From the NCBI RefSeq assembly GCF_020447315.1, contig NZ_JAJADQ010000003.1, positions 1 to 64,000 on the forward strand: a stretch of DNA of 64,000 bases, read 5' to 3'. Under the pieces are notes generated by a model. The model was not told the DNA's origin and did no database searches. It was given only the letters and a program-made list of their open reading frames with translations. This document shows, one piece after another, positions 8,056 through 16,164 of this stretch (position 1 is its first letter; each line of letters begins with the position of its first letter). The position numbers and the translations under genes are program-made. This DNA comes from Hymenobacter nitidus (GTDB lineage Bacteria > Bacteroidota > Bacteroidia > Cytophagales > Hymenobacteraceae).

Positions 8056-9312
8056 ATGATGGTATCTACAATGGCCGGCAGCCTCATTGGCTCCGAAATT
8101 ATCAAGATTGGCAACGAGGTCAACGACATGATTCGCAAGGGCGAGGAAATCTGCAACCTCACTATCGGCGACTTCGACCCGAAAATCTATCCTATTCCCG
8201 AGGGGCTGCAAACCGCAATTGCGGCAGCCTACGAAGCCGGCAACACGAACTACCCGCCTGCCAACGGCATGGCCGACCTGCGTACGGCCGTCGCGGAGTT
8301 TACCACCGAGCGGCTGGGCCTCACCTACTCCGTCAACGACATTCTGGTGGCCGGCGGCTCCCGTCCGCTCATCTACGCCACCTACCTGGCCCTGATTGAC
8401 CGCGGCGACAAGGTGGTGTTTCCGGTGCCTTCCTGGAACAACAACCACTACTGCCACCTCTCCGGCGCCGAGCCCGTGATGGTGGAAACCCGGGTGGAAA
8501 ACAACTTCATGCCCACCGCGGCGGAGGTTGCGCCCCACCTGAAAGGCGCTACGCTGCTGGCCCTGTGCTCCCCGCTGAACCCAACGGGCACCGTTTTCTC
8601 CAAGGAAGACCTGGAGGCCATCTGCGACCTGGTAATTGCCGAAAACAAAACCCGCGCAGCTGGCGAGAAGCCGTTGTACATCATGTACGACCAGATTTAC
8701 TGGATGCTGACCTTCGGCGAAACCCAGCACTACGACCCGGTAAACCTGCGCCCCGAGCTGCGCGACTACGTCATCTACATCGACGGCATCTCCAAGTGCT
8801 TTGCCGCTACCGGTGTGCGCGTGGGCTACGCCTTCGGCCCCAGCAACGTCATCGACAAGATGAAGTCGATTCTGGGCCACGTGGGCGCCTGGGCCCCCAA
8901 GGCCGAGCAGGTAGCCACGGCCGTTTACTTGAAGCAGGGCGCCGACGTGGATGCCTTTATCACCAGCTTCAAGGTGAAAGTGCAGCGCAGCCTCGACGCG
9001 CTCTACAATGGCTTGCAGGACCTCAAAAGGCAGGGCTACCCCGTCGATGCGGTGGTGCCCCAGGGCGCCATCTACCTCACGGCCCAAATCAACGCCATCG
9101 GCAAAACCACGCCCGAAGGCAAGCTGCTGGCGACCAACAAGGATATTACCTTCTACCTGATTTCGCGGGCCCGCCTGGCGGTGGTGCCGTTTGGCGCTTT
9201 CGGCACCGACGAAACCTCGACCTGGTTCCGCATGTCGGTGGGTGGGGCTTCCCTGGAAAGCATGGAAGCGGCCCTGCCCCGCCTCAAAGAAGCCCTGGAC
9301 GCGCTGAAGTAG
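8056..9312 (+). CDS. PLP-dependent class I/II aminotransferase
   Basis: About 418 residues with fold-type I features: EEICNLTIGDFDPKIYP near the N-terminus, NYPPANGMADLRTAVAEF, the substrate/PLP region GGSRPLIYATYLAL, ALCSPLNPTGTVF, YDQIYW and the Schiff-base lysine in DGISKCFAATGVRVGYAFGP. The aspartate/tyrosine aminotransferase branch is likely; the amino donor cannot be assigned. The start is placed at 8056 (MMVSTMAG), because translation from 8005 would begin upstream of the -7 box at 8030-8037. ATG 8071 is an alternative. The gene stands alone and is closed by the terminator at 9428. Confidence 0.9.
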   Translation: MMVSTMAGSLIGSEIIKIGNEVNDMIRKGEEICNLTIGDFDPKIYPIPEGLQTAIAAAYEAGNTNYPPANGMADLRTAVAEFTTERLGLTYSVNDILVAGGSRPLIYATYLALIDRGDKVVFPVPSWNNNHYCHLSGAEPVMVETRVENNFMPTAAEVAPHLKGATLLALCSPLNPTGTVFSKEDLEAICDLVIAENKTRAAGEKPLYIMYDQIYWMLTFGETQHYDPVNLRPELRDYVIYIDGISKCFAATGVRVGYAFGPSNVIDKMKSILGHVGAWAPKAEQVATAVYLKQGADVDAFITSFKVKVQRSLDALYNGLQDLKRQGYPVDAVVPQGAIYLTAQINAIGKTTPEGKLLATNKDITFYLISRARLAVVPFGAFGTDETSTWFRMSVGGASLESMEAALPRLKEALDALK

Positions 9313-9324
9313 CCATTGCCCGCT

Positions 9325-9408
9325 GTAGAGACGCATAGTTGCGTCTCACTCGTTGAACGATAATCGTTGTGACGGCAGCAACGACGAGACGTAAGTATGC
9401 GTCTCTGC
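9325..9408. repeat. Foldback intergenic element with AGAGACGCATA arms
   Basis: AGAGACGCATA at 9327-9337 is exactly inverted at 9396-9406. Internal stems include GAGACGCA/TGCGTCTC-type pairs and AACGATAATCGTT, so the whole 80-bp stretch can fold back. It sits between the aminotransferase stop and its terminator. The form is that of a short palindromic dispersed repeat (REP/MITE-like); a second copy was not found in this window. Confidence 0.65.
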
Positions 9409-9427
9409 TGCATTTACTGAACACCAT

Positions 9428-9465
9428 AAGTTGGGGCAGACCGCGCAGGTTTGCCCCAACTTTTT
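9428..9465 (+). terminator. Rho-independent terminator
   Basis: 11-bp stem AAGTTGGGGCA / TGCCCCAACTT with a 13-nt loop and five T; ends 18 bp before the HAD start codon. Confidence 0.85.
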
Positions 9466-9482
9466 GTAGTATCCCTCCCCCC

Positions 9483-10142
9483 ATGAAGGCCTTCCTTTTT
9501 GATTTGAACGGCACGATGATTCACGACATGGATTATCATACCGACGCCTGGCACCACATCTTCAACCACGAACTGGGCGGCAGCTTCACCCGCGAGGAAG
9601 TAAAGCCCCAGATGTACGGCAAAAACCAGGAGGTGCTCGTGCGCATGTTCGGGCCCAACCGGTTTACTGCCGCCGAAATGGACGAGCTGGCCTTTCGCAA
9701 GGAGCAGCGCTACCAGCAGGAGTTCCGGCCTCACCTGGCTTTGCTGCCGGGCCTGGCGGAGTTTCTGGAACGAGCCCACCAGCAGGGCATTCTCATGGCC
9801 ATTGGCTCGGCCGCTATTCCCTTCAACATCGACTTCGTGCTCGATACGCTAGGCATCCGGCGCTACTTCGGAGCAGTCGTCAGTGCCGACGACGTGACGC
9901 TAAGCAAGCCCCACCCCGAAACCTTCCTGAAAGCCGCCGCCCAGCTCGGTGTGGCCCCGGAAGACTGTATCGTATTCGAAGACGTACCCAAAGGGGCCGA
10001 GGCAGCTTTACACGCGGGCATGAAAGCCGTCATCCTGACCACCACACATGAGCAGCACGAGTTTATGCACCTGCCCAACATCCTGCACTTCGCCGCTGAT
10101 TTTCGGGCCGAAGCAATAGAGAGCATCATCGACAACATTTAA
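9483..10142 (+). CDS. HAD-superfamily hydrolase with a DxN motif I
   Basis: 219-residue Rossmann-like HAD protein of the beta-phosphoglucomutase/phosphatase type. Motif I is FDLNGTM (Asp7, Asn9); the helical cap covers about residues 16-85; motif II is the GSA segment (MAIGSAA), motif III SKPHPETF and motif IV EDVPKGAEAA. The second aspartate of motif I, normally the general acid/base, is asparagine (codon AAC at 9507-9509), so hydrolysis by the usual mechanism is uncertain. The start at 9483 is chosen because the protein core begins there; the upstream in-frame extension crosses the terminator. The stop codon is followed in frame by the 21-bp array. Confidence 0.88.
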   Translation: MKAFLFDLNGTMIHDMDYHTDAWHHIFNHELGGSFTREEVKPQMYGKNQEVLVRMFGPNRFTAAEMDELAFRKEQRYQQEFRPHLALLPGLAEFLERAHQQGILMAIGSAAIPFNIDFVLDTLGIRRYFGAVVSADDVTLSKPHPETFLKAAAQLGVAPEDCIVFEDVPKGAEAALHAGMKAVILTTTHEQHEFMHLPNILHFAADFRAEAIESIIDNI

Positions 10143-10147
10143 GGGCC

Positions 10148-10307
10148 GTTCGAAGCCGCATTTCAACCGTACGAAGCCACTTCAAGGCCTTACGAAACCG
10201 TACTCAAGGTGTACGAAGCCGTACTTCAGGCGTACGGAGCCTCATTCCAGGTATTCGAAGCCGTACTTCAGCTGGACGGAACCGTACTTCGAACGTACGG
10301 AGCTACC
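10148..10307. repeat. Intergenic tandem array with exact 21-bp period, about 7.6 units
   Basis: The CGAAG/CGGAG anchor recurs at 10151, 10172, 10193, 10214, 10235, 10256, 10277 and 10298, exactly 21 bp apart. The unit consensus is GTACGAAGCCGTACTTCAGG plus one C, with several substitutions per copy and no indels. Each unit contains GAAG and CTTC around CCGTA, a small palindrome. The array fills the space between the HAD stop codon and the dnaB terminator. Read in the HAD frame, past its stop, it encodes a heptapeptide repeat of the form YEAVLQx. It lacks unrelated spacers, so it is not a CRISPR. Function unknown. Confidence 0.9.
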
Positions 10308-10320
10308 AGTGCCAACAAAA

Positions 10321-10350
10321 AAAGCCTCCTGCATTGCTGCGGGAGGCTTT
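10321..10350 (-). terminator. dnaB terminator
   Basis: Stem AAAGCCTCC(T)GC / GC(G)GGAGGCTTT with one wobble pair; followed on the minus strand by seven T. It lies 20 bp past the dnaB stop codon. Confidence 0.85.
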
Positions 10351-10370
10351 CTTGTTGGCTGCAACACCGC

Positions 10371-11987
10371 TTAAAACGGCGGGTCGTCGTTGCCGAAGTT
10401 GCTTTTCGGGAAGGGCACCGGCCCCGGGCCGCCCTCGTTGATCTTGCTGCCCAGCCGGATGGTGTTCGGCGCGAAGCCGGGCTCGTCGTCGAAGGTGCTG
10501 GCCGGGAAGGCGCCGGTGTTGTAGTCGGCATCCATGCCGAAGGCGCCGCCCCCGTCGAGGTCGGCAAACTTGGTAAACTTGCCGATAAACTTGAGCTGCA
10601 CGGTTTCCAGGGAGCCGTTCCGGTGCTTGGCAATGATAACCTCGCCCGTGCCCTGGGTCGGGTTGCCCATTTCGTCCTCCGTAATCTTGTAGTACTCGGG
10701 GCGGTAGAGGAACACTACCATGTCGGCGTCCTGCTCGATAGAACCCGATTCGCGAAGGTCACTGAGCTGGGGCTTTTTGTCGCCGCCCCGGGTTTCCACC
10801 GAACGGGAAAGCTGCGACAAAGCCAGCACCGGTACGTTCAGTTCCTTAGCAATACCCTTCAGGGCCCGCGAAATCGAGGCAATTTCCTGCTCGCGGTTGC
10901 CGGCGCCCTTGCCCCCATCCGAGTTACCCGTCATCAGCTGCAGGTAGTCGATGATAATCATCTGGATGTCGTGGTGGGCCTTGAGGCGGCGGCACTTGGT
11001 GCGCAGCTCCCGGATGCTGAGGCCCGGCGTGTCGTCGATGTAAATCGGGGCCGACGAGAGGCCGGCAATCTTGTGGTTGAGCTGGGCCCACTCGTAGTCG
11101 GCTAGGTTGCCTTTCTTGATTTTCTCGGAGTCCAGCTCGGCTTCGGCCGAAATCAGACGATTCACGAGCTGAATCGAGGACATTTCCAGCGAGAATATGG
11201 CCACTGCCTTCTTGTGGTCCACGGCCGCGTTGCGCATGGCCGACACTACGAAAGCGGTTTTACCCATACCCGGCCGAGCCGCAATAATCACCAGGTCAGA
11301 CGGTTGCCAGCCCGAGGTGACGCGGTCTAGGGCCGAGAAGCCCGAGGGTACGCCGGTGAGGCCGTCCTTCTGGTTTTTCTTTTCCTCCAGCTCCTTGATG
11401 GCCTTGCCCATCAGGCTGCGCATGTCATCGAAGTTCTTGCGGATGTTGGATTCCGACACTTCGAACAGGGCCTGCTCAGTGCTGTCGAGCAGGTTAAACA
11501 CGTCGGTGGTGTCCTCGAACGCGTCGCGGTGAATGGTGCTGGCAATGTTGATCAGCTCCCGCTTGATGGCGTTTTCGGTGATGATGCGGGCGTGGTACTC
11601 GATGTTGGCCGCCGAGTTTACCTTGAAGGTGAGGTTGGCCACGAAGTGGGCCCCGCCGCCGGCTTCCAGCTCGCCCATTTCCCGCAGCTCGTGGGTTACG
11701 GTCAGGATATCAATCGGCTCGGATTTGTCGAACAGATTCAGGATGGCCTTGAAGATGCGGCGGTGCTTCTCGTCGTAAAAACTCTCGGGCTTGAGGATGT
11801 CGATAACGGTGGTCAGGGCATCCTTTTCCAGCATCAGGGCACCCAAAACAGCGGCTTCCAGCTCGCGCGCCTGGGGCGGGAGCTTGCCCGACGGCGTGCC
11901 CATGGACAGCTGCGGGGGGCGGCTGTTCCAGGCAGCTTTGGCCCGCGAGGCAGATTGTTTTAGGCGGTCATCCATCCGATCATTCAT
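10371..11987 (-). CDS. dnaB: Replicative DNA helicase DnaB
   Basis: 538-residue hexameric helicase that unwinds DNA at the replication fork. The N-terminal DnaB domain (PPQARELEAAVLGALM, about 35-140) is followed by the RecA-like motor with Walker A RPGMGKTAFV, Walker B MIIIDYLQLM, LSQLSRSVETR (arginine-finger region) and the DLRESGSIEQDADMV motif. No intein interrupts the ATPase domain. The C-terminal 60 residues are a low-conservation acidic and glycine-rich tail. The start MNDRMDDRLKQ is supported by a -7 box 33 bp upstream. Transcription is divergent from mpl. Confidence 0.98.
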   Translation of the reverse strand: MNDRMDDRLKQSASRAKAAWNSRPPQLSMGTPSGKLPPQARELEAAVLGALMLEKDALTTVIDILKPESFYDEKHRRIFKAILNLFDKSEPIDILTVTHELREMGELEAGGGAHFVANLTFKVNSAANIEYHARIITENAIKRELINIASTIHRDAFEDTTDVFNLLDSTEQALFEVSESNIRKNFDDMRSLMGKAIKELEEKKNQKDGLTGVPSGFSALDRVTSGWQPSDLVIIAARPGMGKTAFVVSAMRNAAVDHKKAVAIFSLEMSSIQLVNRLISAEAELDSEKIKKGNLADYEWAQLNHKIAGLSSAPIYIDDTPGLSIRELRTKCRRLKAHHDIQMIIIDYLQLMTGNSDGGKGAGNREQEIASISRALKGIAKELNVPVLALSQLSRSVETRGGDKKPQLSDLRESGSIEQDADMVVFLYRPEYYKITEDEMGNPTQGTGEVIIAKHRNGSLETVQLKFIGKFTKFADLDGGGAFGMDADYNTGAFPASTFDDEPGFAPNTIRLGSKINEGGPGPVPFPKSNFGNDDPPF

Positions 11988-12019
11988 CGATACTCAGCAA
12001 ATCTAACGCAAAAGGGGCA

Positions 12020-12027
12020 CAAAGCTA
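12020..12027 (-). promoter_or_regulatory. dnaB -7 box
   Basis: Minus strand TAGCTTTG matches TAnnTTTG and lies 33 bp upstream of the dnaB ATG. Confidence 0.55.
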
Positions 12028-12138
12028 ACGGCTGAACGGCAGAATATGAGGCATGCTGTCGTCCTTTCTTTTCGGTATCTTCCCCGGCCCTCCCCTCGTG
12101 CTCTGCAATCAGGCCCCGGTACAACGGCCCCGGTTTAT

Positions 12139-12146
12139 TACCTTTG
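12139..12146 (+). promoter_or_regulatory. mpl -7 box
   Basis: TACCTTTG, an exact TAnnTTTG match, 47 bp before the mpl ATG. The same TACCTTTG octamer occurs before several other genes here (20263, 32110, 36115). Confidence 0.55.
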
Positions 12147-12192
12147 CCGCCCGGCTCTGTAAAGCCCATCCGCCCTGATTTAGTTTTAATAC

Positions 12193-13578
12193 ATGGCCCC
12201 AACGCCCGCTTCTCTCCAGCGCCTACACCTGATTGCCACCGGTGGCAGCATCATGCACAACCTGGCCCTGGCCCTGCACCGCCGCGGTGCCCAGGTCACC
12301 GGTTCCGACGACGAAATCTTTGAGCCCGCCAAAAGCCGCCTGGCCGCCGCCGGTCTGCTGCCCGCCGCGGAAGGCTGGTTTCCGGAGAAGGTAACGCCCG
12401 AGCTGGATGCCGTGATTGTGGGCATGCACGCCCGCGCCGACAACCCCGAGCTGCTCCGGGCTCAGGAGCTGGGCCTGCGCATCTACTCCTTCCCCGAGTT
12501 CATCTACGAGGCCTCCAGGGACAAGCAGCGTATTGTCATTGGCGGCTCGCACGGCAAAACCAGCATCACCTCGCTGATTCTGCACGTGCTGCGCTACCAT
12601 AAGCGTAAGTTCGACTACGCCGTGGGCGCCCAGCTCGAAGGCTTCGATCTGATGGTACAGCTTTCCGAGGACGCGCCTATTATCATCATCGAGGGCGACG
12701 AGTACCTGTCGTCGCCGATTGACCGGCGGCCCAAGTTTCATTTGTACCAGCACCACATCGGGGTGATTTCCGGCATCAGCTGGGACCATATCAACGTGTT
12801 TCCGACCGAGGAAGACTACCGGGAGCAGTTCCGCATCTTCGCCGAGATGACGCCCAAAGCCGGCGTGCTTATCTACGACCAGAACGATGAGCAGGTGCAG
12901 CTCGTGACCGTGCCCACCACCCCCGACGTGAAGTACATCGGCTACGGCCCGCACGAGAACAAGGTGCGCAACGGCAAGACGGTGCTGATAACCAAAAAGG
13001 ACGAGGAAGTGCCGATTCAGGTGTTTGGCGAGCATAACCTGCGCAACATCTCGGCTGCCAAGGAAGTCTGCAAGCAGTTGGGCATCAAGGGCAAGGACTT
13101 CTACGAGGCCCTGGCGACCTTCAAGGGCGCGGCCCGGCGCCTGGAGCTGGTGGGCGAGGGCGAAACCTCAGTGGTCTACAAGGACTTTGCCCACGCCCCG
13201 TCCAAGCTTAAGGCTACGGCTACGGCCTTCAAGAAGCAATTCCCGAAGCGCCGCTTGGTGGCCTGCCTGGAGCTGCACACCTTCAGCTCGCTGAATCCGG
13301 CTTTCCTGCCCCAGTACGCCCACACCTTCGACGCGCCCGACGTGGCCGTGGTCTACTTCAACCCCCACGTGCTGGAGCACAAGCGCCTGCCCGCCCTGCC
13401 CGCTGAAGCTGTGCAGCAAGCCTTCCAGCGCCCCGACCTGAAGGTTTTCACCGACAGCAAAGCCCTGGCCGCCTTTCTGCACGAGCAAAACTGGCAGGAT
13501 GCCAACCTGCTGATGATGTCTTCCGGCACCTTCGATGGGCTGGACCTGGCGCAGCTGGCAGCGGAAGTGACGAAGTAG
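12193..13578 (+). CDS. mpl: UDP-N-acetylmuramate:L-alanyl-gamma-D-glutamyl-meso-DAP ligase
   Basis: 461-residue Mur-ligase family protein that reattaches recycled tripeptide to UDP-MurNAc during cell-wall recycling. The N-terminal Rossmann domain (LHLIATGGSIMHNLALALHR) is MurC-like. The ATP-binding loop is GGSHGKTSI (residues 117-125), followed by EGDEYLSSPID, SWDHINVFPT and the C-terminal EHNLRNISAA and KDFAHAPSKL segments. The DEYLSSPIDRRPKF block is characteristic of Mpl rather than MurC. It is preceded by a good -7 box and followed directly by a strong terminator. Confidence 0.95.
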   Translation: MAPTPASLQRLHLIATGGSIMHNLALALHRRGAQVTGSDDEIFEPAKSRLAAAGLLPAAEGWFPEKVTPELDAVIVGMHARADNPELLRAQELGLRIYSFPEFIYEASRDKQRIVIGGSHGKTSITSLILHVLRYHKRKFDYAVGAQLEGFDLMVQLSEDAPIIIIEGDEYLSSPIDRRPKFHLYQHHIGVISGISWDHINVFPTEEDYREQFRIFAEMTPKAGVLIYDQNDEQVQLVTVPTTPDVKYIGYGPHENKVRNGKTVLITKKDEEVPIQVFGEHNLRNISAAKEVCKQLGIKGKDFYEALATFKGAARRLELVGEGETSVVYKDFAHAPSKLKATATAFKKQFPKRRLVACLELHTFSSLNPAFLPQYAHTFDAPDVAVVYFNPHVLEHKRLPALPAEAVQQAFQRPDLKVFTDSKALAAFLHEQNWQDANLLMMSSGTFDGLDLAQLAAEVTK

Positions 13579-13596
13579 GGTGTTTCGTGTAATTTT

Positions 13597-13636
13597 AGCG
13601 TCATTCCGAGCTTCGCTCGGAATGACGCTCTTTTTT
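13597..13636 (+). terminator. Strong terminator made of a GTCATTCCGAGC-type palindrome
   Basis: Perfect 15-bp stem (AGCGTCATTCCGAGC and complement), 3-nt loop, then TTTTTT. The GTCATTCCGAGC core resembles a widespread dispersed palindrome of this phylum, so the terminator may have been built from a mobile repeat. Confidence 0.88.
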
Positions 13637-13663
13637 AACCTGCCTCCTTTCCAATCGTCTCCC

Positions 13664-14362
13664 ATGAAAGAAAACCTGCTCCTCCTCCACGGCGCACTGG
13701 GTTCTGACAAGCAACTCCGGGCTCTGGCCCGCGACTTGTCGCAGTTTTACCAGGTGCACACGTTTTCTTTCAGCGGCCACGGGGGGCGGGCACTGGAGCC
13801 GGCTGCGTTCAACATGACTGGTTTTGCCCGGGAGGTAGTAGAGTTTATCCGGGAGAAAAATCTGACGGGCGTCCACGTTTTCGGCTACAGCATGGGCGGC
13901 TACGCGGCGCTGCTGGCCGCCGCGGAAGCGCCCGACCTGATACGCACCATCACGACGCTGGGCACCAAGTTCGACTGGTCGCCGGAAACGGCTGCGGCGG
14001 AAACCCGGATGCTGGACGCGGAGAAGATTCGGGAGAAGGTGCCGCAGTTTGCCGAGCAGCTCGCCCAAACCCACGCCCCCATCGAGTGGACGGCCGTGCT
14101 GGATGCCACACAGCGGATGATGCTGGAGCTGGGCCAGCACCCGCCCCTGACGCCCGAGAAGCTCACCAGAATCATGATTCCGGTGCAGATTCTGGTGGGG
14201 GAGCTCGACAAAACAGCCGGCGTGGATGGCTCTTCGCTGTTTGCTTCCTACCTGCCCCAGGCCACGTTTGAAATCCTGATGAACACGCCCCACCCGCTGG
14301 AGCGCGTCAACCCCGATGAGCTGGCCGGGCGCATTAGCCGCTTCATTGCCAGTGCCGCGTAA
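13664..14362 (+). CDS. Alpha/beta-fold hydrolase
   Basis: 232-residue serine hydrolase-like protein. Features are the oxyanion segment LLLHGALGSDKQ near the N-terminus, the nucleophile elbow GYSMGG (Ser in VFGYSMGGYAALL), the acid region LVGELDKTAG and a final histidine in MNTPHPLERV. The start at ATG 13664 is used because the longer frame from 13580 reads through the mpl terminator. Substrate unknown; bacterial members act on esters, lipids or peptides. It converges on the lipoprotein operon through a bidirectional terminator. Confidence 0.87.
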   Translation: MKENLLLLHGALGSDKQLRALARDLSQFYQVHTFSFSGHGGRALEPAAFNMTGFAREVVEFIREKNLTGVHVFGYSMGGYAALLAAAEAPDLIRTITTLGTKFDWSPETAAAETRMLDAEKIREKVPQFAEQLAQTHAPIEWTAVLDATQRMMLELGQHPPLTPEKLTRIMIPVQILVGELDKTAGVDGSSLFASYLPQATFEILMNTPHPLERVNPDELAGRISRFIASAA

Positions 14363-14392
14363 GCCGTTGGGATTTTAGTACGCCCAGAAAAC

Positions 14393-14428
14393 AAAAAGGC
14401 CCGCTACCTGAGGTAGCGGGCCTTTTTT
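14393..14428. terminator. Bidirectional terminator between convergent genes
   Basis: 16-bp stem AAAAAGGCCCGCTACC and complement with a very short loop; A-run on the left and T-run on the right make it usable on both strands. The T-run supplies part of the TAA stop of the small gene ending at 14427. Confidence 0.9.
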
Positions 14429-14558
14429 ACGGGGTAGTTTCAGGCTGCTTATCCGGCTCGGACGGTTCCGGCGGCTTGGGCTTGGCGCGGCGCCGGTCAG
14501 TGGTGACCAGCAGGGCCAAGGCCGTCAGGCTCAGGTGCAAAATCCACTTGCGGCTCAT
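14427..14558 (-). CDS. Small single-pass membrane protein, 43 residues
   Basis: Starts MSRKWILHLSLTALALLVTT: two basic residues, one hydrophobic helix of about 15 residues, then a basic patch (DRRRAKPK) and a proline/glutamate-rich tail. Its ATG overlaps the stop codon of the upstream lipoprotein gene in an ATGA arrangement (14555-14558), the usual sign of coupled translation, and it ends inside the terminator. This supports it as a real gene despite its size. The longer frame starting at 14681 overlaps the lipoprotein in another frame and is rejected. No family recognised. Confidence 0.6.
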   Translation of the reverse strand: MSRKWILHLSLTALALLVTTDRRRAKPKPPEPSEPDKQPETTP

Positions 14559-15127
14559 TTCTTTCGGAAGAGGTTGTTGGTGTTTTCCACCACTAGGTCG
14601 CAGCGGCTGCCACCGCTGTTGTCGCCGCAGGTGGTGCCGGTAATCTGGTTTTTCTCGAACGAGAAGTAGCAGAACGAGCAACCGACGCTGGTAATCGTGT
14701 ACCGCTCGGCGTTGGAGCTCAAATACAGGCTTTGGTCGGAGGACGTTATCAGCGGAATGGCCATGGAGCGGAACATTCCGTCGCGCAGACCCATGCCTAC
14801 CAGGTAGTAGATGGGTTTGTCCTTGGCGCTTTCCTGCACCTTGCGAATCATGGTTTTATCCACCACGGTGCCGTCGTTGAACTCCCGGATAAAGGCCGTG
14901 GCCAACTGGGCCCGGGGCATGGTATACTCTACCTTGCCTTCGTTGATGCGGGCCAGCTGGGTGCTGATGCCTTCGCGCTTGCGGCGGGCCGCATCCTCGT
15001 CCGGATCGGAGGAGGGAGAGCTCATTTCCGGAAAGCCGCGCTTGGTGGTTTCGCAGGACGACAGCGCGCCGAATACCGGCAACGCCAGCAGGGCAAGATA
15101 GAGAATGGAACGGGGGGATACTTTCAT
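14555..15127 (-). CDS. Lipoprotein of unknown function
   Basis: About 190 residues from the ATG at 15127 (MKVSPRSILYLALLALPVF). A signal peptide with lipobox ALSSC at about residues 21-25 predicts lipidation. A charged linker follows, then a mature domain with a Cys-rich region (VGCSFCYFSFEKNQITGTTC, GGSRCDLVV), which may form disulfides. It lies 24 bp after the M48 peptidase gene on the same strand and overlaps the 43-residue gene, so the three likely form one operon acting in the envelope. No family name can be assigned. Confidence 0.82.
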   Translation of the reverse strand: MKVSPRSILYLALLALPVFGALSSCETTKRGFPEMSSPSSDPDEDAARRKREGISTQLARINEGKVEYTMPRAQLATAFIREFNDGTVVDKTMIRKVQESAKDKPIYYLVGMGLRDGMFRSMAIPLITSSDQSLYLSSNAERYTITSVGCSFCYFSFEKNQITGTTCGDNSGGSRCDLVVENTNNLFRKK

Positions 15128-15151
15128 CAGGGGTGGGCCGGAGCCCCACAA

Positions 15152-15946
15152 TTAGCGGGCTTTGTAATACTTACGGGCCTCGGGCAGCTCGCGCTGAATA
15201 TCCGCAATGCGCGTTCCGTTGGAGGGGTGAGTGGAAAGGAATTCCGGGGGTGAGGCCTGGTTTTCGCGGGCATCCATGCGCTGCCAGAACGTAATAGCGC
15301 CATCAGGGTTGTAGCCGGCCATGGCCATAAAAATCAGACCCAGGTGGTCGGCTTCCGTTTCCTGGTTGCGGCCGTATTTGAGCAGCCCCACCGACGAGCC
15401 CACCCCGAAGGCCTGCAAGGCCAGCTGCTGCGTAGCCTCGGGCCGGGTGGAAAGCGCCGCCGACAAGGCCTGGCCGCCCGCCTGCTGCAGCAGGCCCTGG
15501 CTCATGCGCTCCGAGCCGTGCTTGGCCACGGCGTGGGCCACCTCGTGGGCCATGACGACGGCCAGCCCGTTTTCGTCCTGGGTGATGGGCAGAATACCGG
15601 TGTAGACGGCCACTTTGCCGCCGGGCATGCACCAGGCGTTTTCCTGCTTGTCCTCAATTACGTTGAACTCCCAGGCGTAGCCGGCCAGCTGCTCCTGCTG
15701 GTTCTGGCTGCGGAAGTAGGTTTCGACGGCCTGCTGAATGCGCTGGCCCACGCGCCGTACCATAGCCACCTGGGTCGAATTGGAGGAAAGCCGGCTAGTT
15801 TTAAGTACTTCCTGGTACTGCTGCACGGCCAGGGCGTTGATTTCGGCGTCGGATACTAGGCTGAGCTGGCGGCGGCCCGTGATGGGAACGGTAGAGCAGG
15901 CGGCGGCCACAAACAGGCAGCTGGCCAGCATGAGCTTCTTTATCAT
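15152..15946 (-). CDS. M48-family zinc metallopeptidase lipoprotein
   Basis: 264 residues. A lipoprotein signal (MIKKLMLASCLFVAAAC) precedes a peptidase domain with zinc motif HEVAH (His134, Glu135, His138) in VVMAHEVAHAVAKHGSERMS, and a third ligand glutamate in QETEADHLGLIFMAMAGYNP. A DARENQASPPEFLSTHPSNGTRI segment near the C-terminus is typical of the LoiP/YcaL/BepA-like group, which cleave or refold misassembled outer-membrane proteins. It is the first gene of a probable operon with the lipoprotein and small membrane gene downstream. Confidence 0.93.
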   Translation of the reverse strand: MIKKLMLASCLFVAAACSTVPITGRRQLSLVSDAEINALAVQQYQEVLKTSRLSSNSTQVAMVRRVGQRIQQAVETYFRSQNQQEQLAGYAWEFNVIEDKQENAWCMPGGKVAVYTGILPITQDENGLAVVMAHEVAHAVAKHGSERMSQGLLQQAGGQALSAALSTRPEATQQLALQAFGVGSSVGLLKYGRNQETEADHLGLIFMAMAGYNPDGAITFWQRMDARENQASPPEFLSTHPSNGTRIADIQRELPEARKYYKAR

Positions 15947-16123
15947 GGTAAATTCACGTTTAGAGAAGATGTTGCCCCGGTGCCATCAAGCAGCAACCTC
16001 CACAGCAACCGGCTGGAATGCTATACGACGGGCGCCGGGTAAAATGTTTAGGCCACCGGCTCCAACGCGGACCGGCGGGGTTACGTAGGCGGCATTTTGA
16101 TTTTCCGGGCCGCGAATAAGCGC

Positions 16124-16131
16124 TATTTTTG
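16124..16131 (+). promoter_or_regulatory. -7 box for the FAH-family gene
   Basis: TATTTTTG (TAnnTTTG) 33 bp before the ATG at 16165; TTTTGA at 16095-16100 could be a distant -33 element. Confidence 0.5.
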
Positions 16132-16164
16132 GCCAAATACCTTTTCTTCCCTCGACTTCCCTCC

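Noticed and set aside
10209..11105. Long plus-strand frame starting in the 21-bp array and running over dnaB
   Set aside because: The dnaB strand is clearly coding; the heptad repeat at its start comes from the array only.
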